Assembly (NCBI RefSeq): GCF_026745355.1
Contig: NC_079206.1
Span: forward strand, 21,569,399-21,633,398
Length of the DNA stretch: 64,000 nt
Origin: Beta vulgaris subsp. vulgaris
Lineage: Eukaryota > Streptophyta > Magnoliopsida > Caryophyllales > Amaranthaceae
Reading direction: 5' to 3'
Positions 35,200 to 48,500 of this stretch are shown piece by piece. Each line of letters starts with the position of its first letter. The first letter of the stretch is position 1. The notes beneath the pieces are model-generated. The model made no database searches. It saw only the letters and a program-made list of their open reading frames with translations, and was not told the DNA's origin. Both the position numbers and the translations under genes were made by a program.

Positions 35200-36850
35200 A
35201 ATTTGTATTTTTCCCCTAACGAGATATTTGTTGAAATAAACGATGTATTGGTTGAAACTCAGTTAAAGATTTGAAACAGGTATTCGTATCCCTTTTCATT
35301 AATTATTGCTCATCTAAGTCCACCTTGTTCATTTTGCTTGTTATTCATGTATACTTGTTTATTGTTCTTCTATTATCCCACGATGTTCATATATGTATTT
35401 TCAGTTGTTCACGAGTTTCTCTATGTTCACTTGTTTGTAAAACTTGTCGATTTGACTTATAATTCATGTTTTTTTATAATTGATTTTCTTTTGTTGTCAC
35501 TTGATGTTTTCTTTAATTTTAACTATTCTTCACGTGCTCCTTCTATGTTCTTTGATTTGTGAAACTTGTTGATTTAGCATATTATTCATGTTTACAAATT
35601 ATACGGCTGATGTTCTTTTGTTATCACTCGATGTTCATTTATTCAAACCCTTAATAATGTGCTTTCATTTTCGTTTGTTTGTTAAAATTGTTGATCCTAT
35701 TTCTTGTAACATGTTTTCATAAGTAACGTTCTTCTGTTGTCACCTGATGTTCATTTAAATCTAACATTTGTTCTTGTGCATTTGGTGTTCGTCGATTTGT
35801 TGAACTTGTTTATCTGATTTGGTGTTGTATTAATGGATGACGGTTTGATGGTACAAGAGGGAAGTTATGTGAAAGCAACAAGAAAAATTGCACAGATACC
35901 CGTGAGTGAGGCTTATTTGGGTCATGTTGTAAATGCCCCTAACTAAACCTATTGATGGTAGAGGTGAAATTTCAACTTCTGAATCTCAGGCGAACAACAC
36001 AACCTTTGGAACATACTACAACTGTGGCGAAGAGCTGACATCGAGGTGCCAAACCTTCCTGTCGATGTAAACTTATTTATCTGATTTGTTATCCATGTTG
36101 ACATGAGTTATGTTCTGCTGTTGTCACCTAGTATTTTTTGAAATTCAACCTTTGTTCCTGTGTACTGGTGTTTGTTGATTTGTTGAACAGTAATTTGGCT
36201 TAGTGTTTAAGTTTGTGACTAATGTTTTTATGTTGTCACCTAATGTTCATTTTAGCCCCCCCAAGGATAAATTTGATTTTTTTTCTTTCTAATTGAAGTG
36301 TCATTCTCATATTTGCTGAAACCGACGATATATGAGGCTTAAACTAAGTCAAAGATTTGAAACAAAAATTTGTTTCCCCCTTTATTAATTATTGTTCATG
36401 TAAGTCCAACGCATTTGCTTTTTCTTCATGTTTACTTATTTAATGTTTTTTTGTTGTCACTCAATGTTTATTTGTGTATTTCGAGAAGTTTATGTGTTTC
36501 TCCGTGTTCACTGATTTGTAAAACCTGTCGATTTGACTTATAATTCATTTTTTAAATAATTGATTTAATTGTTCACGTGCTTCTCCATTTCCGTTGGTTT
36601 GTTGAACTTATTGATTCAACTTCTTGTTCATGTTTACAGAACTAACGTTCTTCTGTTATCAACTGATGTTCATTTAAATCCGTGCTTTGTTCTTGTTCAT
36701 CACTATATTTTGTTATTCTTATATGAGGACTTAATATTCTTTTACGTAAATTTGATGTTCATAAGTGTATTTATTCGTTTGTACTTATTCTTATACTTGT
36801 TAATTTGGTTCATCTATTCTTGTTTGAACACTTGTTCAAATTTTATTTTT
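35200..36850. repeat. Degenerate direct repeats (about 1.08 kb large unit with smaller internal units)
   Basis: The block around 35230-35330 (GAAACTCAGTTAAAGATTTG, TTAATTATTGCTCATCTAAG) recurs diverged about 1.08 kb later at 36310-36410 (AAACTAAGTCAAAGATTTGA, TTAATTATTGTTCATGTAAG). Within it a shorter motif recurs many times: variants of GTTCTTCTGTTGTCACCTGA, TGTTCATTTAAATC and TTTGTTGAACTTGTTGATTT. It is non-coding satellite-like or internal transposon sequence; the class is unknown. Confidence 0.65.
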
Positions 36851-37259
36851 CCGAAGGGTGTTCTGCCGTATGACACTTATGGTATTGATAAATACTCAAG
36901 GATAATGGACCAGAATAATTCCAATTATTGGTCGTACCCCCATTTTGCTTTTAATCTCTCCTCAATGGCCTCTTCCTCTCCTCCCCCACTACCAACAACC
37001 TCTAGTTAGGACCCACCTATAGGTGCTTCCCTTCTTTTACCCCCACTACCACCACCAATTTCATTCTCTCGCCGATAAAAACATGTGTTTTTATAGACGC
37101 TTACATCGACAAATGGTACTTCCCTCCACTGCGGAAACTTAACCAGACCTCTGATGACCTCTTGTAAGATATTTTGTGGTAATAATGTGAAAAGATTAAC
37201 AACAAATAAGTGGATATAAGAATTAAAATTTTACTCTCATCTAAACACTAAACACACTT
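36850..37259 (+). other. Unassigned stretch with a short coding-like patch
   Basis: At 36906-37009 the plus strand reads MDQNNSNYWSYPHFAFNLSS followed by a Ser/Pro run and a stop. This looks like the N-terminal scrap of a plant or transposon protein, but it has no start-to-end gene structure and no domain. The identity is unknown. Confidence 0.25.
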
Positions 37260-37582
37260 CACTAGTGCAAAAAGTCCATCCGATCCGGTCAAAACCGGGA
37301 ATACTGATCCAGAACGGATGGCTCACAATAGCTATGAGAGACAAACTGATTCGGTTTTGGGTGAAAAACGGATCAATCAACCAAGTTAACTGATCCGGTT
37401 TTGGATCGCTTAACCCCCCAAAAACCCCAATTTTATTTTTTATTTTTTTTGCATTTTTGCATTATTTATCAATAAAAAATCAATAATATATATCAATACT
37501 CATTTTATTAAGCATATTATGCTCACTTAAAGCATAAATAATTAGATACATAAAAATATTAACTATAATTTTAACATCATAT
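37260..37582. mobile_element. CACTA-type left end, family with CCGGTCAAAACCGG subterminal motifs
   Basis: It begins CACTAGTGCAAAAAGTCCAT and carries GATCCGGTCAAAACCGGGAA and CTGATCCGGTTTTGGATCG in opposite orientations within 150 bp, the pattern of CACTA subterminal repeats. The matching right end was not found. The next CACTA start at 37583 may be inserted into it or may have truncated it. Confidence 0.5.
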
Positions 37583-37749
37583 CACTAGTAGAAAAAACAT
37601 CATCTGGGCGTACTAGGAGCTTCTAATAAAACATACTTTCAGCTATAATACGCAGGTGACAGGGGGAAGGGGGTGGCTGGGGTAGAAGTCATTAGAATCA
37701 ATACAATTATAAATATGCAGGTCTTTGATCCCTCCATTGCACCATATGA

Positions 37750-37835
37750 AACATACTGTTTCAGTCGGGAAACAGTACATGAAGTACGCCTTTCGTCCAG
37801 CTAATTTCATCAGCTCCTCATTCACCTGGTAGTGA
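37750..37835 (-). pseudogene. OTC: Ornithine carbamoyltransferase gene fragment, C-terminal exon piece
   Basis: The minus strand reads YQVNEELMKLAGRKAYFMYC then FPTET, corresponding to the late part of plant ornithine carbamoyltransferase, where the family has VNEELMKLAGPKAYFMHCLP. The Cys of the HCLP motif is kept but its His is Tyr and Leu is Phe, and the frame loses similarity immediately after. It lies downstream of the N-terminal fragment in the correct gene order and orientation, with about 460 bp of unrelated or unrecognisable DNA between, so the copy arose from genomic DNA, not from one contiguous mRNA. Confidence 0.75.
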
Positions 37836-38297
37836 TAAGACAAGCATTGTGTAAATAGAGCGAGGAATAGCAAGGCAACGAGTGATTCAACAAGTAATTA
37901 GATAAGGATATATGATTTGCAATTCACCACGAATAAAAGGTATGAGACAGAACCCTTCCAAAGGTTTAGAAGCCATAACCAATCTCGCTCATGCAAATAA
38001 GCTACTGAAATAATTTCGTAGGCAGAATTATGCAAGAAGTGCTACTTTTCTCAGTGCTAATGTTCAATATATTATAAGTTTCCTTGTGAAAGCATTATTT
38101 ATAATGAGACCTACACTTCCAACAGCTCCAAGCATTTGCACATCAACAATCAGCGGTAAAGGAGAGTAATGAGCTCCATCAACTATCTCATATTATCTAC
38201 TATATTCAGTCTCACAGAGCATACATCTTGTGAGGGAAAAATCATAAAAAGGGAATTTCGCAAACTTTAGCCACCTTGACAAGACTATCATAGACAC

Positions 38298-38690
<393 letters not shown>

Positions 38691-39099
38691 CTGCGGAAGA
38701 AGTGACTACTTTGCAGATATGAACAGACTGAAAGAATTTAACAAAAGACAGTACCAAACTACTTTGCAGATATGAACAAACCAATAGCAACCCACATATT
38801 GACGAGCCTATACAGCTTGCACGCGAGAAAGAATATAGTGACCATTTGCAGTGTATTTCAGTCCAAGTCCAAGAAATCATACCTAGCAAAGTAAGCAACA
38901 CTTGGATAACCACTCGAGCAAACACTTGAAAAAACAATATGTTACATGTCATACATTCATTAAACATCCTCAAGGATGGCAGGAGGGGAAGCGTTTCAAA
39001 ATATACAATCAAATGAAACACAATACCCCATCAGCCAGTCCATTACCAAAAAAGTACAGCATCAAAATCTATCAAAATAACTTACGCGCACAGGAAAAG

Positions 39100-39380
39100 G
39101 GGTGGGAGGTGGGCAGAAGGGTGTGGGAGGTGGGTAAAGGGGCGTGGGAGGTGGGTAAAGGGGCGTGGGAGGTGGGCAGAAGGGTTGTGGGGGTGGGGTT
39201 GTGGGTGGGCAGGTGGGATGGCAGTAGGGGTGCTGAGGGCTGGCAGTAGGTTTGCCTGGGGTGTGGGAGGTGAGCAGGTGGGTTGTGGGGGTGGGGTTGT
39301 GGGTGGGCAGGTGGGATGGCAGTAGGGGTGCTGAGGGCTGGCAGTAGGTTTGCCTGGGGTGGGGTGGCATTGGCTGGGAT
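39100..39380. repeat. G-rich minisatellite with G-quadruplex potential
   Basis: Short GGGAGGTGGGTAAAGGGGCGT-type units of about 25 bp (39105-39180) are followed by two near-identical 98-bp units starting GGGTTGTGGGGGTGGGGTTG at 39182 and 39280. Runs such as GGGGGTGGGGTTGTGGGTGG fit the four-G-run quadruplex pattern on the plus strand. The proline-rich minus-strand frame here (39370-39062) is a by-product of the repeat. Confidence 0.85.
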
Positions 39381-39714
39381 TGCTGGGGGATGGCAGTAGG
39401 TATTGTTTGTTTTTTAAAAAAAGTTTGGTAAATGGACTACGGTTTTCGACATAAATCGTAGCCCTTCTAATTTGAAGGGTTGCGGTTTATGAACAAAAAT
39501 AAGCATTTTGATAATGAAGGGCTGCGATTTTTTATTAAATCGCAACCCTTTTAAAACTGAAGGCTGCGATTTTTTACCCAAAACTGCAGCCCTTCAAACA
39601 TTGAAGGGTTGCGGTAAAAAACTACAGCCCTTCTTTTTTGCTGAAGGACTGCTGGCCAAAAACGCCAACCCTTAGGATTGTTTTGACTGCAGTCTTTGTA
39701 TATTTTCCCACTAA

Positions 39715-41197
39715 AAACAAGACTATGATTCAAATTCCTAAGAAGATTTCATACGTAGCCAAAGTATGACATACATGAAACATCCCTTCACTTAAAACCA
39801 CATACTTAAGAATTTAAGATAGATAAGAGGTTGGTATATATAGTTCTACTTGTGGATAACTATGCTGATAAATGATTTTGGTTCAAATTATAGTGAATTT
39901 CTTGATTATTTTTCCTTACCTGACACAGGTTGTTTGCTTAAAAAATGCTTCAAAAATGGAATCTCTTAGACTTTAGATTCACCACATTAGCTACACACTT
40001 AGGCTTGTGTGCCTATAAGGTTTATCTAGAGACTAACCTAACCTAACCTAACCTAACCCTACATTACGAGACCACCATTGGGTAAGTGTCGTTGCTTGAC
40101 CATATTGTTCAGGACATTCTTTGGGATTATCCGACCAAATATTTTTCACTCCATATCCTCATGGGCGGATCTTTTCAGGGGCATGCCTGGCCTTTAAAAG
40201 ATTTTGGAAGAAAAATTTAATGCAACTTGTTATTATATTGTCCAAAAAAGCCCAAAACAGTAATAACTTGTTTTGTTGGCGTGTTTACTCCTCACTGCAC
40301 CATTGGGCCTTGATTCTGTGAAGGGGGAAAAAGAATTAAGGACGCGGGACCCACATATTTTGGGAAAGGACTTCTGAATTTATGATGATGTTTTGCAATC
40401 ACGTGCTAAAGGCTTTGAGCCTATTCCTTATCGTTTTTTTAAAAAGTTTTTTAAGGGCTTTCTTTTCTATTGCAGTAATTGCTTTTTTTTTTTCATCTGT
40501 ATCCAATTTGTCTTGTACTACATTTGTTTACCTTGTGTTATTTTATGTTCTGAACTTTTTTCTTTTTTAATTTTATCTTGTTGTAAAGTTAAAATTTATT
40601 TTAAAATTAACTAAACATCATAAATCTATAAATAACGTATTATCGTATTTGTGTCTAACTTAAAACGGAAAATTGCATAATATTAATTTAATAAGTCATA
40701 CACAAAGTTGACAATGATAGGCACTTGGTAGTATTACTTACTATGTATAAAAATTAATTAATATCTTAGTTTATTTGAAATTTTTATGTAGTATTTCCTT
40801 GTTCTTTTTCCTTTGCAATAATTGAATTTTTTTACACTATTCACTCACCACCCTTGATATATTATGATGTTTACACAAGGAAAAATATAGTCATATAGGA
40901 TCTTGTTGTATTCGTCTCCCTATATACATTCAGAATATCAATTTTTTGATAACTTTTACTAAAAAGAAACTAAGATATTAATAGTTCAAATTCTGCATTA
41001 TAGTTTTAGATTGTCAAATATAGTACTCTAACGTTCTTTCGGCCCCCAATAGCAAAAATTTCAAAATCCACCAGCATATTCCTAGTAGAACATGCAACTT
41101 TTGAGCTTTCGGGTTAATATACGCACTCCTAATGTGATTTGGCGTGGCTTAAGCTATTGTGCACAATACACCCATCATATAAAGACAGCTTATTTTG
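39715..41197. other. Intergenic, no gene recognised
   Basis: AT-rich DNA with small repeat items: five TAACC units at 40034-40059, and near 40840-40920 a piece resembling the inner part of the Stowaway family (CATATAGGATCTTGTTGTATTC). Short frames at 40121-40614 are hydrophobic by base composition and show no domain. Confidence 0.35.
40034..40059. repeat. Short (TAACC)n simple repeat
   Basis: Five TAACC units ending in CTAACCCTAC. It is near to, but not the same as, the plant telomere unit (CCCTAAA), so it is a simple repeat and not evidence of a telomere. Confidence 0.8.
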
Positions 41198-42530
41198 ATA
41201 GAGGGATTTAGAGGGGAAGGAAGAGAAAAGAAAAAGGTAGATTCATTTTGCTTGTTTGGATACAACATGAGAGACTTGAAGACGTGCCCACCTTCATAGG
41301 AAACTTTTGGAAGGTAAATGCAACCCTAGACTTCTCTCCTCTTCCTTTCCTCTCCCTTCTCTTTCCAAACAAAGTGTTACACAATCTTGTTTAAAAAAAG
41401 TGTTATACAAGCATATTTAGGCCAAAAGAACAAGCCTACCTTAAAGCATTTGATATCAAAATAGTATGAGCTCGTCACAAATTGATTGTAAATCACAAAT
41501 TGATGGTAAGGTAAAGTAGCAAACTCAAAGAACTGTACCTCGAACATACAATACCAGCAAACTACTAACCCAATCTACATCAAACAATAAATGGAAGAAA
41601 TTATGTTTATAATTTGAAGTTGAAAATATTGAGTAATTTTTTTATATATACCTCGGTTCTTACGTTCAAAAGACCAACATAATATGCGAGACTCAAATTT
41701 TACAAGTGCAACATAGGCCTCGTTTGGTTCACATGGGAAGTAATTTTTCATGGGAATTTACATTTCATGGGAAATTCTTTCCCATGTTAATTTCCTAGTA
41801 ATTAGACAAAATTGTTTGATTGCCACCATAGGAAATTGCATTTCCTAGGAAATTACTCACCAAGGGGGAGCTTGGTGAGTGATTTCCCATGTTTTATGGG
41901 AAATTCTATTTCCCTTGGAATTTGTATTTCCTATGTTTCTCTCATTTCCCTCCAACCAAACACAACACCCATAATGTATTCCCTAGGAATTTGTATTTCC
42001 AAGGAAAATAGATTCCAACCAAACAACACCATAATATAGAGGGATTTAGAGGGAAATAAAGAGAAAAGAAAAAGGGGAAATTCATTCTGCTCATTCGGAT
42101 ACAACTAAGGGAATTAAAGACTTGACCACCTTCATTGGAAAGTTTTGGAAGGAAAATGCAATGACTTGACCGCCTTCATTGGAAAGTTTTGGAAGGACAA
42201 TGCAATCCTGGACTTCTCTCCTCTTACTTTCGTCCCCTTCTCTTTCCAAACAAAGTAAAGGAACAAGCCTAACTTGAAGCATTTAATACCAAAACAGTAT
42301 GAGCTCACCACAAATGGATGGTAAGGTAAAGTTGCACACTCGGAGAACTGTAACTCGAAATACAAGACCAAGAAACTACTAACCCAATTTACATCAAACA
42401 ATAAATGGAAGAAATTATGTTTACAATTATAAAGTTGAAAATATTGAGTAATCTCTAGTTCTATATATATACCTGGGTTTTTATGTTCAGAAGACCAACA
42501 TGATATGAGAGACTCAAAAATCAGAAGTGC
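41198..42530. repeat. Direct duplication (about 500 bp) of the LPA3-like gene 3' flank, with a MITE between the copies
   Basis: Copy 1 is 41198-41710 and copy 2 is 42036-42530. Both start ATAGAGGGATTTAGAGG and both include ACATCAAACAATAAATGGAA, GTTGAAAATATTGAGTAAT and GAGACTCAAA in the same order. Copy 2 ends at the stop codon of the LPA3-like gene (42540), so it is the gene's own 3' UTR and flank. Copy 2 also has an internal 44-bp tandem repeat (GACTTGACC(A/G)CCTTCATTGG at about 42119 and 42163). Confidence 0.85.
41715..42028. mobile_element. MITE-like element between the duplicated copies
   Basis: The left end GGCCTCGTTTGGTTCACATG and the right-end segment CCAACCAAACAACACC are of the inverted TTTGGTT/AACCAAA type common in plant hAT and PIF/Harbinger MITEs. 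The interior is built from repeated TTTCC(T/C)AGGAAAT and CATGGGAAAT palindromes. No protein is encoded; exact ends and target duplication are uncertain. Confidence 0.55.
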
Positions 42531-42539
42531 CAATGAAAA

Positions 42540-45500
42540 TCAAGCCGAGGGAAGGATGTCCAAGGCAACTTCCTTCAAGGACGGCATAATTTCTTGCTGA
42601 TTTACACAAACATACTTGTTTCCTATCCTTTTAAGAACCTGCCAAAGCCCGGGATAACATCTGCAGTATTATATATTTTCTGTTATTACTTCATTGATGC
42701 AAAATAAAGAAAAGTCAACCTCTTTGCAATTCAAAACTGCTGTTATAAATCAGCAACTACGCAGCTATAACGCAGTTTTTGGTAACAGACCTGAAAAGAG
42801 TGCCACCATTTCGCCCTTTGAAATTATGGATGTAATACACAGTTTCCATTTTTGGAAATAGTGTCTTGGTAAGTGCAGCCAATTTTGGATAAAAGAATGA
42901 GGGATAGTCTTGAGTTCATTCTTAAGGACAACAGTTGCAGTCATCAATTTTTATCAATGCAAAACAATGAAACATGGTAATCATTTCATGCATTCTAATG
43001 AATGGAATTACCATGAAAAGGAAATAGAAGAGCTAAGGCTTTGTTCTTTCACCTTAAATGGACAAAATAAGTTCGTTGAGGGCCAATAAGTTTGGATAAG
43101 GAAATTTCTATTCATATAAGATATATATAACCAAGTTCAACTTACAACTTATATAGTTCTAAATAATATTTTCTATGGGTCAATAAGTTCAGACAAGGAA
43201 AATATTAAGGGTTATAGAAAAGCAGAATACTTCCCATACAACCATTGCACCACATGGCAATATAAATTTCTCAAAAACCCGGAAAATAGGATTCATGAGA
43301 AAAGGAAATTACTTTAAAGTATTTTAATTGGTTGAGAAGGTTTAGTGGAACCACATAGGATCTGCAACGGCTGTTGGGAAAATTTGTGACCGAAAAGAAC
43401 GAAAACTTACATTAAGTGAAGCGTGGACAAACTACTAATCAGTTAACAATGTGTGAATAAAGGATACATCCAGATCTTATTCGGTCCAGTTCTCCATTGA
43501 AAACAATCAATTTCCTAGAAGTGTTGGCGACTGCTTCTTTATAGAGTTCTTCCACAACAAGCATCTCTATATTCAAATAACCACAGCATAATCAGATCAA
43601 CAGATTCATTAAATGTTGGAGGAAATGTGATGGAGGATTTACCATTGACATTAAAGTATGGGTAAGCAACAACGAAAAGTTCATCTTCTGGCCTTACACG
43701 GTCTGCCATTTTGACTTTTGTGCCAAAGCCAAAATCCTCCAAAAAGGATGGCTTAGTCAGGTAATCTAACTTTAATGAGACACCCTCAAAAGTGGAGTTT
43801 CTTGCAAACTTCACTTCACTGGCTTCGGGGAAAAACTGTAACAGAAGCAAAAGTTAAACTAGTTGACTCAAAGAATTACTCATACAGATATATATTAACT
43901 ATCATGATTGTCATTCAATACAATGATAACCTTCCTTATAATTAAGCATAGAGCTGAGTGTCAGCAGACTAACAGTGTATAATTATCAATATATTTCTTG
44001 AAATTATTAAAGGCGAAGTTTGTATATGTATTCTACAAGACTACAACAATTAGTCTACTAGGACTGTTCAATACTATCTTTGCCTTTTATTCGATCCCGC
44101 AACTAACAGTGCATCTTTATTCATTTCATCAGCTCCAGATAGCTTACTCATCTACTATTAGTATTTTCAATAATCAATATTGAGCATAGATGATTATATA
44201 CAAAAAAATTACAATCATATGCAATCACATTAGAATCTATATTTCGGGAAAAAAAGAGTTTCTAATCTATGTCATATATAAAAAAACATATTGATGGCCA
44301 AAAGGCGCACTGGAGACTGAAAAAAGAGAGCAAGAAGAACAACTAGAGAATGGAAGGAATAGTAGGCAAGCCCCTCTACAAGTTCAACTAGTTAAAGTAA
44401 GAAGCAGGCCGAAGAGATTCAGATTGTAAGCATCTACTTACTGAGATCCACAGTTCTTAAGTCTTAACTATTGGATAACTCATAACGTTATCCTCTAAGA
44501 TAAAAAATAAATGTTTCTTCAGTCAACTGTCCTTTATTTACCTTATAGCTCACATATATTTCAACATTTCCAGAATCAGATATTTGGGACGCGTTTGTGA
44601 AATTTGCACATTGTTAGATAGTTGGTAAGTCCACAGGTGTTTAGCATGATTTGCACAACTTAAGAAAAACAGACTCCAATTCCTAAGAGGAGAAGACTTC
44701 ATAAATTTATAAAGAAAGGTCCATACTATCCTGGTCCGAGCAGCTTTTTCTGGAGTTACAAGACGGTCACAGAACTCACGAATCAACTGCATGCTCTCAG
44801 TCATTTCTGTACCGCCTTCACCATCACCTGATCCAGAAATCACAAAATTATCACACCTAATACATTTAGAACGATCAATGAACTTTAGGACTAGGGAAGA
44901 GGAGTAAGGCAGCATTTATATAAAGCATGCATTTAGAACCTGGCACTGACTGTAATCCAGATGTTGGGAACTCAATCTCCTGCATAGCATTTCTGTTAGA
45001 TACAGCTAGTCAGTTGCTTGGGCAAAAAAACCAGAGTGTAACAAGAATCTGCAGCACTAACCATCAATTGTATGTTGTCCTTCATCGCTAATTCAGTTGC
45101 TTCTTTCGCCTGTCAATTCACAACACAGAAGCAGACAGAGGGTGTGAAAAAGAGAAAGTTAAATCCCATAATGGTAACAAACTAGTGTTTCAATTCTCTG
45201 TCCCTTTTTCCCTTACCAAGTGTGACATACAAGTTTGAAAAGCTTTTTGTCTACTTTTCACTCTCCTTATTCTCTATACCCCCCCACCTCGTGATGTTAC
45301 ACTTGTCACGGAGCAGAGGGACTGAGGGAGTAACTTGTAAAACTACAGATTCTAGATCTTTGAAGAAAAACATGGCGACATAATTCCCTTGATATCTCCA
45401 ATGAACCAAAAGACGCGGTTTATAGAGCAGCAATAAGCCTTGACGAAGTTGTACCAATAGCCATGCGCAAGACAAAGGACTTTCCTAAACTTATAACAAG

Positions 45501-48500
45501 AATTTGGACCATGTTAAGGCTATGTTCAGTTCACCTTATTTTTGCTTATTTCAGATCTAATCAGATCAGATCAGATCAGAAAAAATAAGTTCAGATCAGA
45601 TCAGAAAAAATAAGTTCAGATCAGACCAGATCAGATCACATCACTTCAGATCAGATCATGCTTATATTTAAAAACTCATTATTACTATTAAATATCTTTC
45701 ATTACATATTAGTAAAAATTATACTAATTGAATATTAATAAAATACTCATTGAGACGAATCAAACAAGATCCCACATGACTATATTTTTTCTTATATATT
45801 GAGAAAAATCTTAAAGATTCTCTCTAATTGTGAATAGTGTCAAAATTCTAAGTGAGAAAGATAAAAAATACAAATGGAGTATTATTATTTACTAGTACAT
45901 TTGTTCAAAAGGATTATTATTGTTGTTGTTTGTACTTATTAATTATTAATATTGGTAATTATTATTAATCTTGTTGTTACCATTATAAATGTCATTGTTA
46001 TCATTATATTAAGTTATTTTGTTGTTACTAAATAATAGAAAATTAAAAGTCATGTGTTGAGAACATAAGATTGACGCAAAAATAAGAAATATATATAATA
46101 TGATAGCTCAAATCCATGACAACAAAACTACTAAGTTCGGATTACATTTCAAAATAAGCTAAGTGTGAGATACAAATTATAAATTTAGATTCGGTACACC
46201 TCTTCCTACCGAATTCCAAATCTCTCTAGCTATTTGAAGTTGCACGCTATTTATTTCTTTTATGCACAGATCATAGTTGTTTGTATATCTTATTTTATTT
46301 TATATGAAAAGAAAGAGTTAGAGTCTGTCGACTTCTCAAGTGTGAAACATTTTTTTAAAGGAAAGTGTGAAACATTGTATAAATACTCTTATAAATTAAT
46401 TACTTGAGTTATATAATTATTTTTAGTAATAATAATTATTATTATGATTATAATTATTATTGTTGTTCTTATAATAATGATAATAATAATAATAATTATT
46501 ATTATTAATAAAAGTTGTGTAAAAGTTGTAATAGAAATAAAATGATAATAATAGTAATACTATAAAGAAGATCTTATAATTTATTGCATAATAATGAATT
46601 ACAAAGTAATAATATAATAGTAATAATATATTTTATAAAAGATAAGATCTTGTAAATCAGATTAGTTAGGATCAGATCAGAAAAGAAAAAATAAGTTCAG
46701 ATCAGATTAGAGTAGTTCAGATCAGAAAATTTCAGGTGAACTAAACATAGCCTAAGTGCAAAGCTGGAAACTCCGGATACATAAGAATACGATGAGATAA
46801 GCCATCAATTGTAGTGTTGAACTAGTTGTCCATGAGGACAGAACTAGAAACCAGTTGATTCCGATTTTCTTACAAGAACTAAGATTAGGCTAAGAAAAAG
46901 AATATTTCCAATTGATTGCATTAACACTCTGAGATTGGCCTCAAAATCTTCTACCAAGCAGACCTTATTACCCTCACAATCCTGAGCTTTAAACTTGAGA
47001 TCTAGCTAGCTCCCTAGTAAGAAACAATAGTTCAAGATAAAACATTTTTTTAGCCTTTAAACTGGTGCATAAGTTAAACAGTGTAAAGGGCTCTGCAGAA
47101 TGGCGTAAGTTCAGAACTGTGGCAAAAGGCTCTAGTCTTTACACTAGTGAAGTATGGATTGTTTCTGAATGTTTTTCTGGAGTACAGAGAATTACAATTA
47201 TTAGGACTTAGATGCACCCTTGGGTCTTGATGCTTCTGTAAAGGATGGAAAACACAATAACTTGATGTCAGCAATCATGTTCTTCGCTAATATTTTGTTG
47301 TACCACCCACAGCTTCTTGGACTAAACCAAGCATGTACAATACCTGGTTTCTCATATGCTCTGTGGTGAACAAGCTATCATATAATATTTCTAAATCAAA
47401 GATATAAGTCCTTTCCATTAATCCCAAGGAACTGAAATCTCACAAAGTAAGGAAATTTTGTTAAAACATTACATAGATCCGGACCTGTAATGAGTAAGCT
47501 GGAACCAATTCGGAGCTTACATTTTGTCTAGGGGTATACTGCAAGATCAGGGATCTTTTAGATGACGGTGACAAGCTGAGTCATCCGACAAGTCAAACCC
47601 ATCATATGTTCCTTTCGCAATACAGTACTTAATCATATGCATATCACCTAGACCTCCTCATCCGGAAGCTACCGAAAAAGGGGACACCGTAAATCTTCAA
47701 CCATAATTTGTTGGGGATGGGATCTTTCTGATTGTCCGCTTACTATCCTATATCAAGGATGGTGTTGAGGTCTTGAGCTACATAACTTTACTCAGCCACG
47801 CACTAGCATTCAATAGTGTCCCAAATCAATGCTTTTAGTGCCCCTCAAATCCCCAATGATACTTATGCCCTTAAGGTGTGGCAGTGGTGGACATTTTGCA
47901 TGTGGAAACTCCAAGGACTCCTCAAGTCATCACTATGTTCTAGGCCAAGATAGAAGATCAGTCAAATTGTCTTTTTACTAAGGAGTTTAATTCAGTAAGG
48001 AAGCAATATAACTACATTCTCATGGACTTGAACATAAGAACCAAATCAAAGTTGATCGTTAAGACCTCATCTCTATGCTGTATCTCAATATAAAAGATGA
48101 GTTATATGGAGTCTATACTTCTTTTCTAAGGGTAAAAAAAGCAACATTAATAATCAGATTCTTGGTATATGAATGAGCTCATGAAATCTCCCTCTTTCTC
48201 ACAAACTTTCTCAGATTGCCTTCGTGCTATCCTTGAAATTCACTTCGGTATAAGAAGGAAATAAGGAATTTGATACACCTAGGGATGTCAATGAGGGCGG
48301 GTATGATAGATACTCAGCCTCGCACCCGTCCAAGTTAGGTAGGGATAGGTAGGTATACGTAGAGGGGAGGATGGGGACGAGGAGGATAGAACTTGGACTA
48401 GTCATGTATAGCTTTGTTTGGTATCACATTGTTGTAGTCCTTTTGGCATTTTGGTAATTTCATAGGGTGGAGGTAATCATAGATAAGCTGGCTTCATCAC

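Noticed and set aside
36569..37009. 146-codon frame as a gene
   Set aside because: Most of it is hydrophobic translation of the degenerate repeat; only the last 35 codons look protein-like.
37260..37600. Treating the CACTA starts at 37260 and 37583 as one element with the end at 39714
   Set aside because: Their terminal and subterminal motifs differ, so they are at least two elements.
39062..39370. Proline-rich frame on the minus strand
   Set aside because: It is a translation of the G-rich minisatellite; its periodicity follows the DNA unit.
40034..40059. Interstitial telomere
   Set aside because: The units are TAACC, not the plant telomere repeat, and there are only five.
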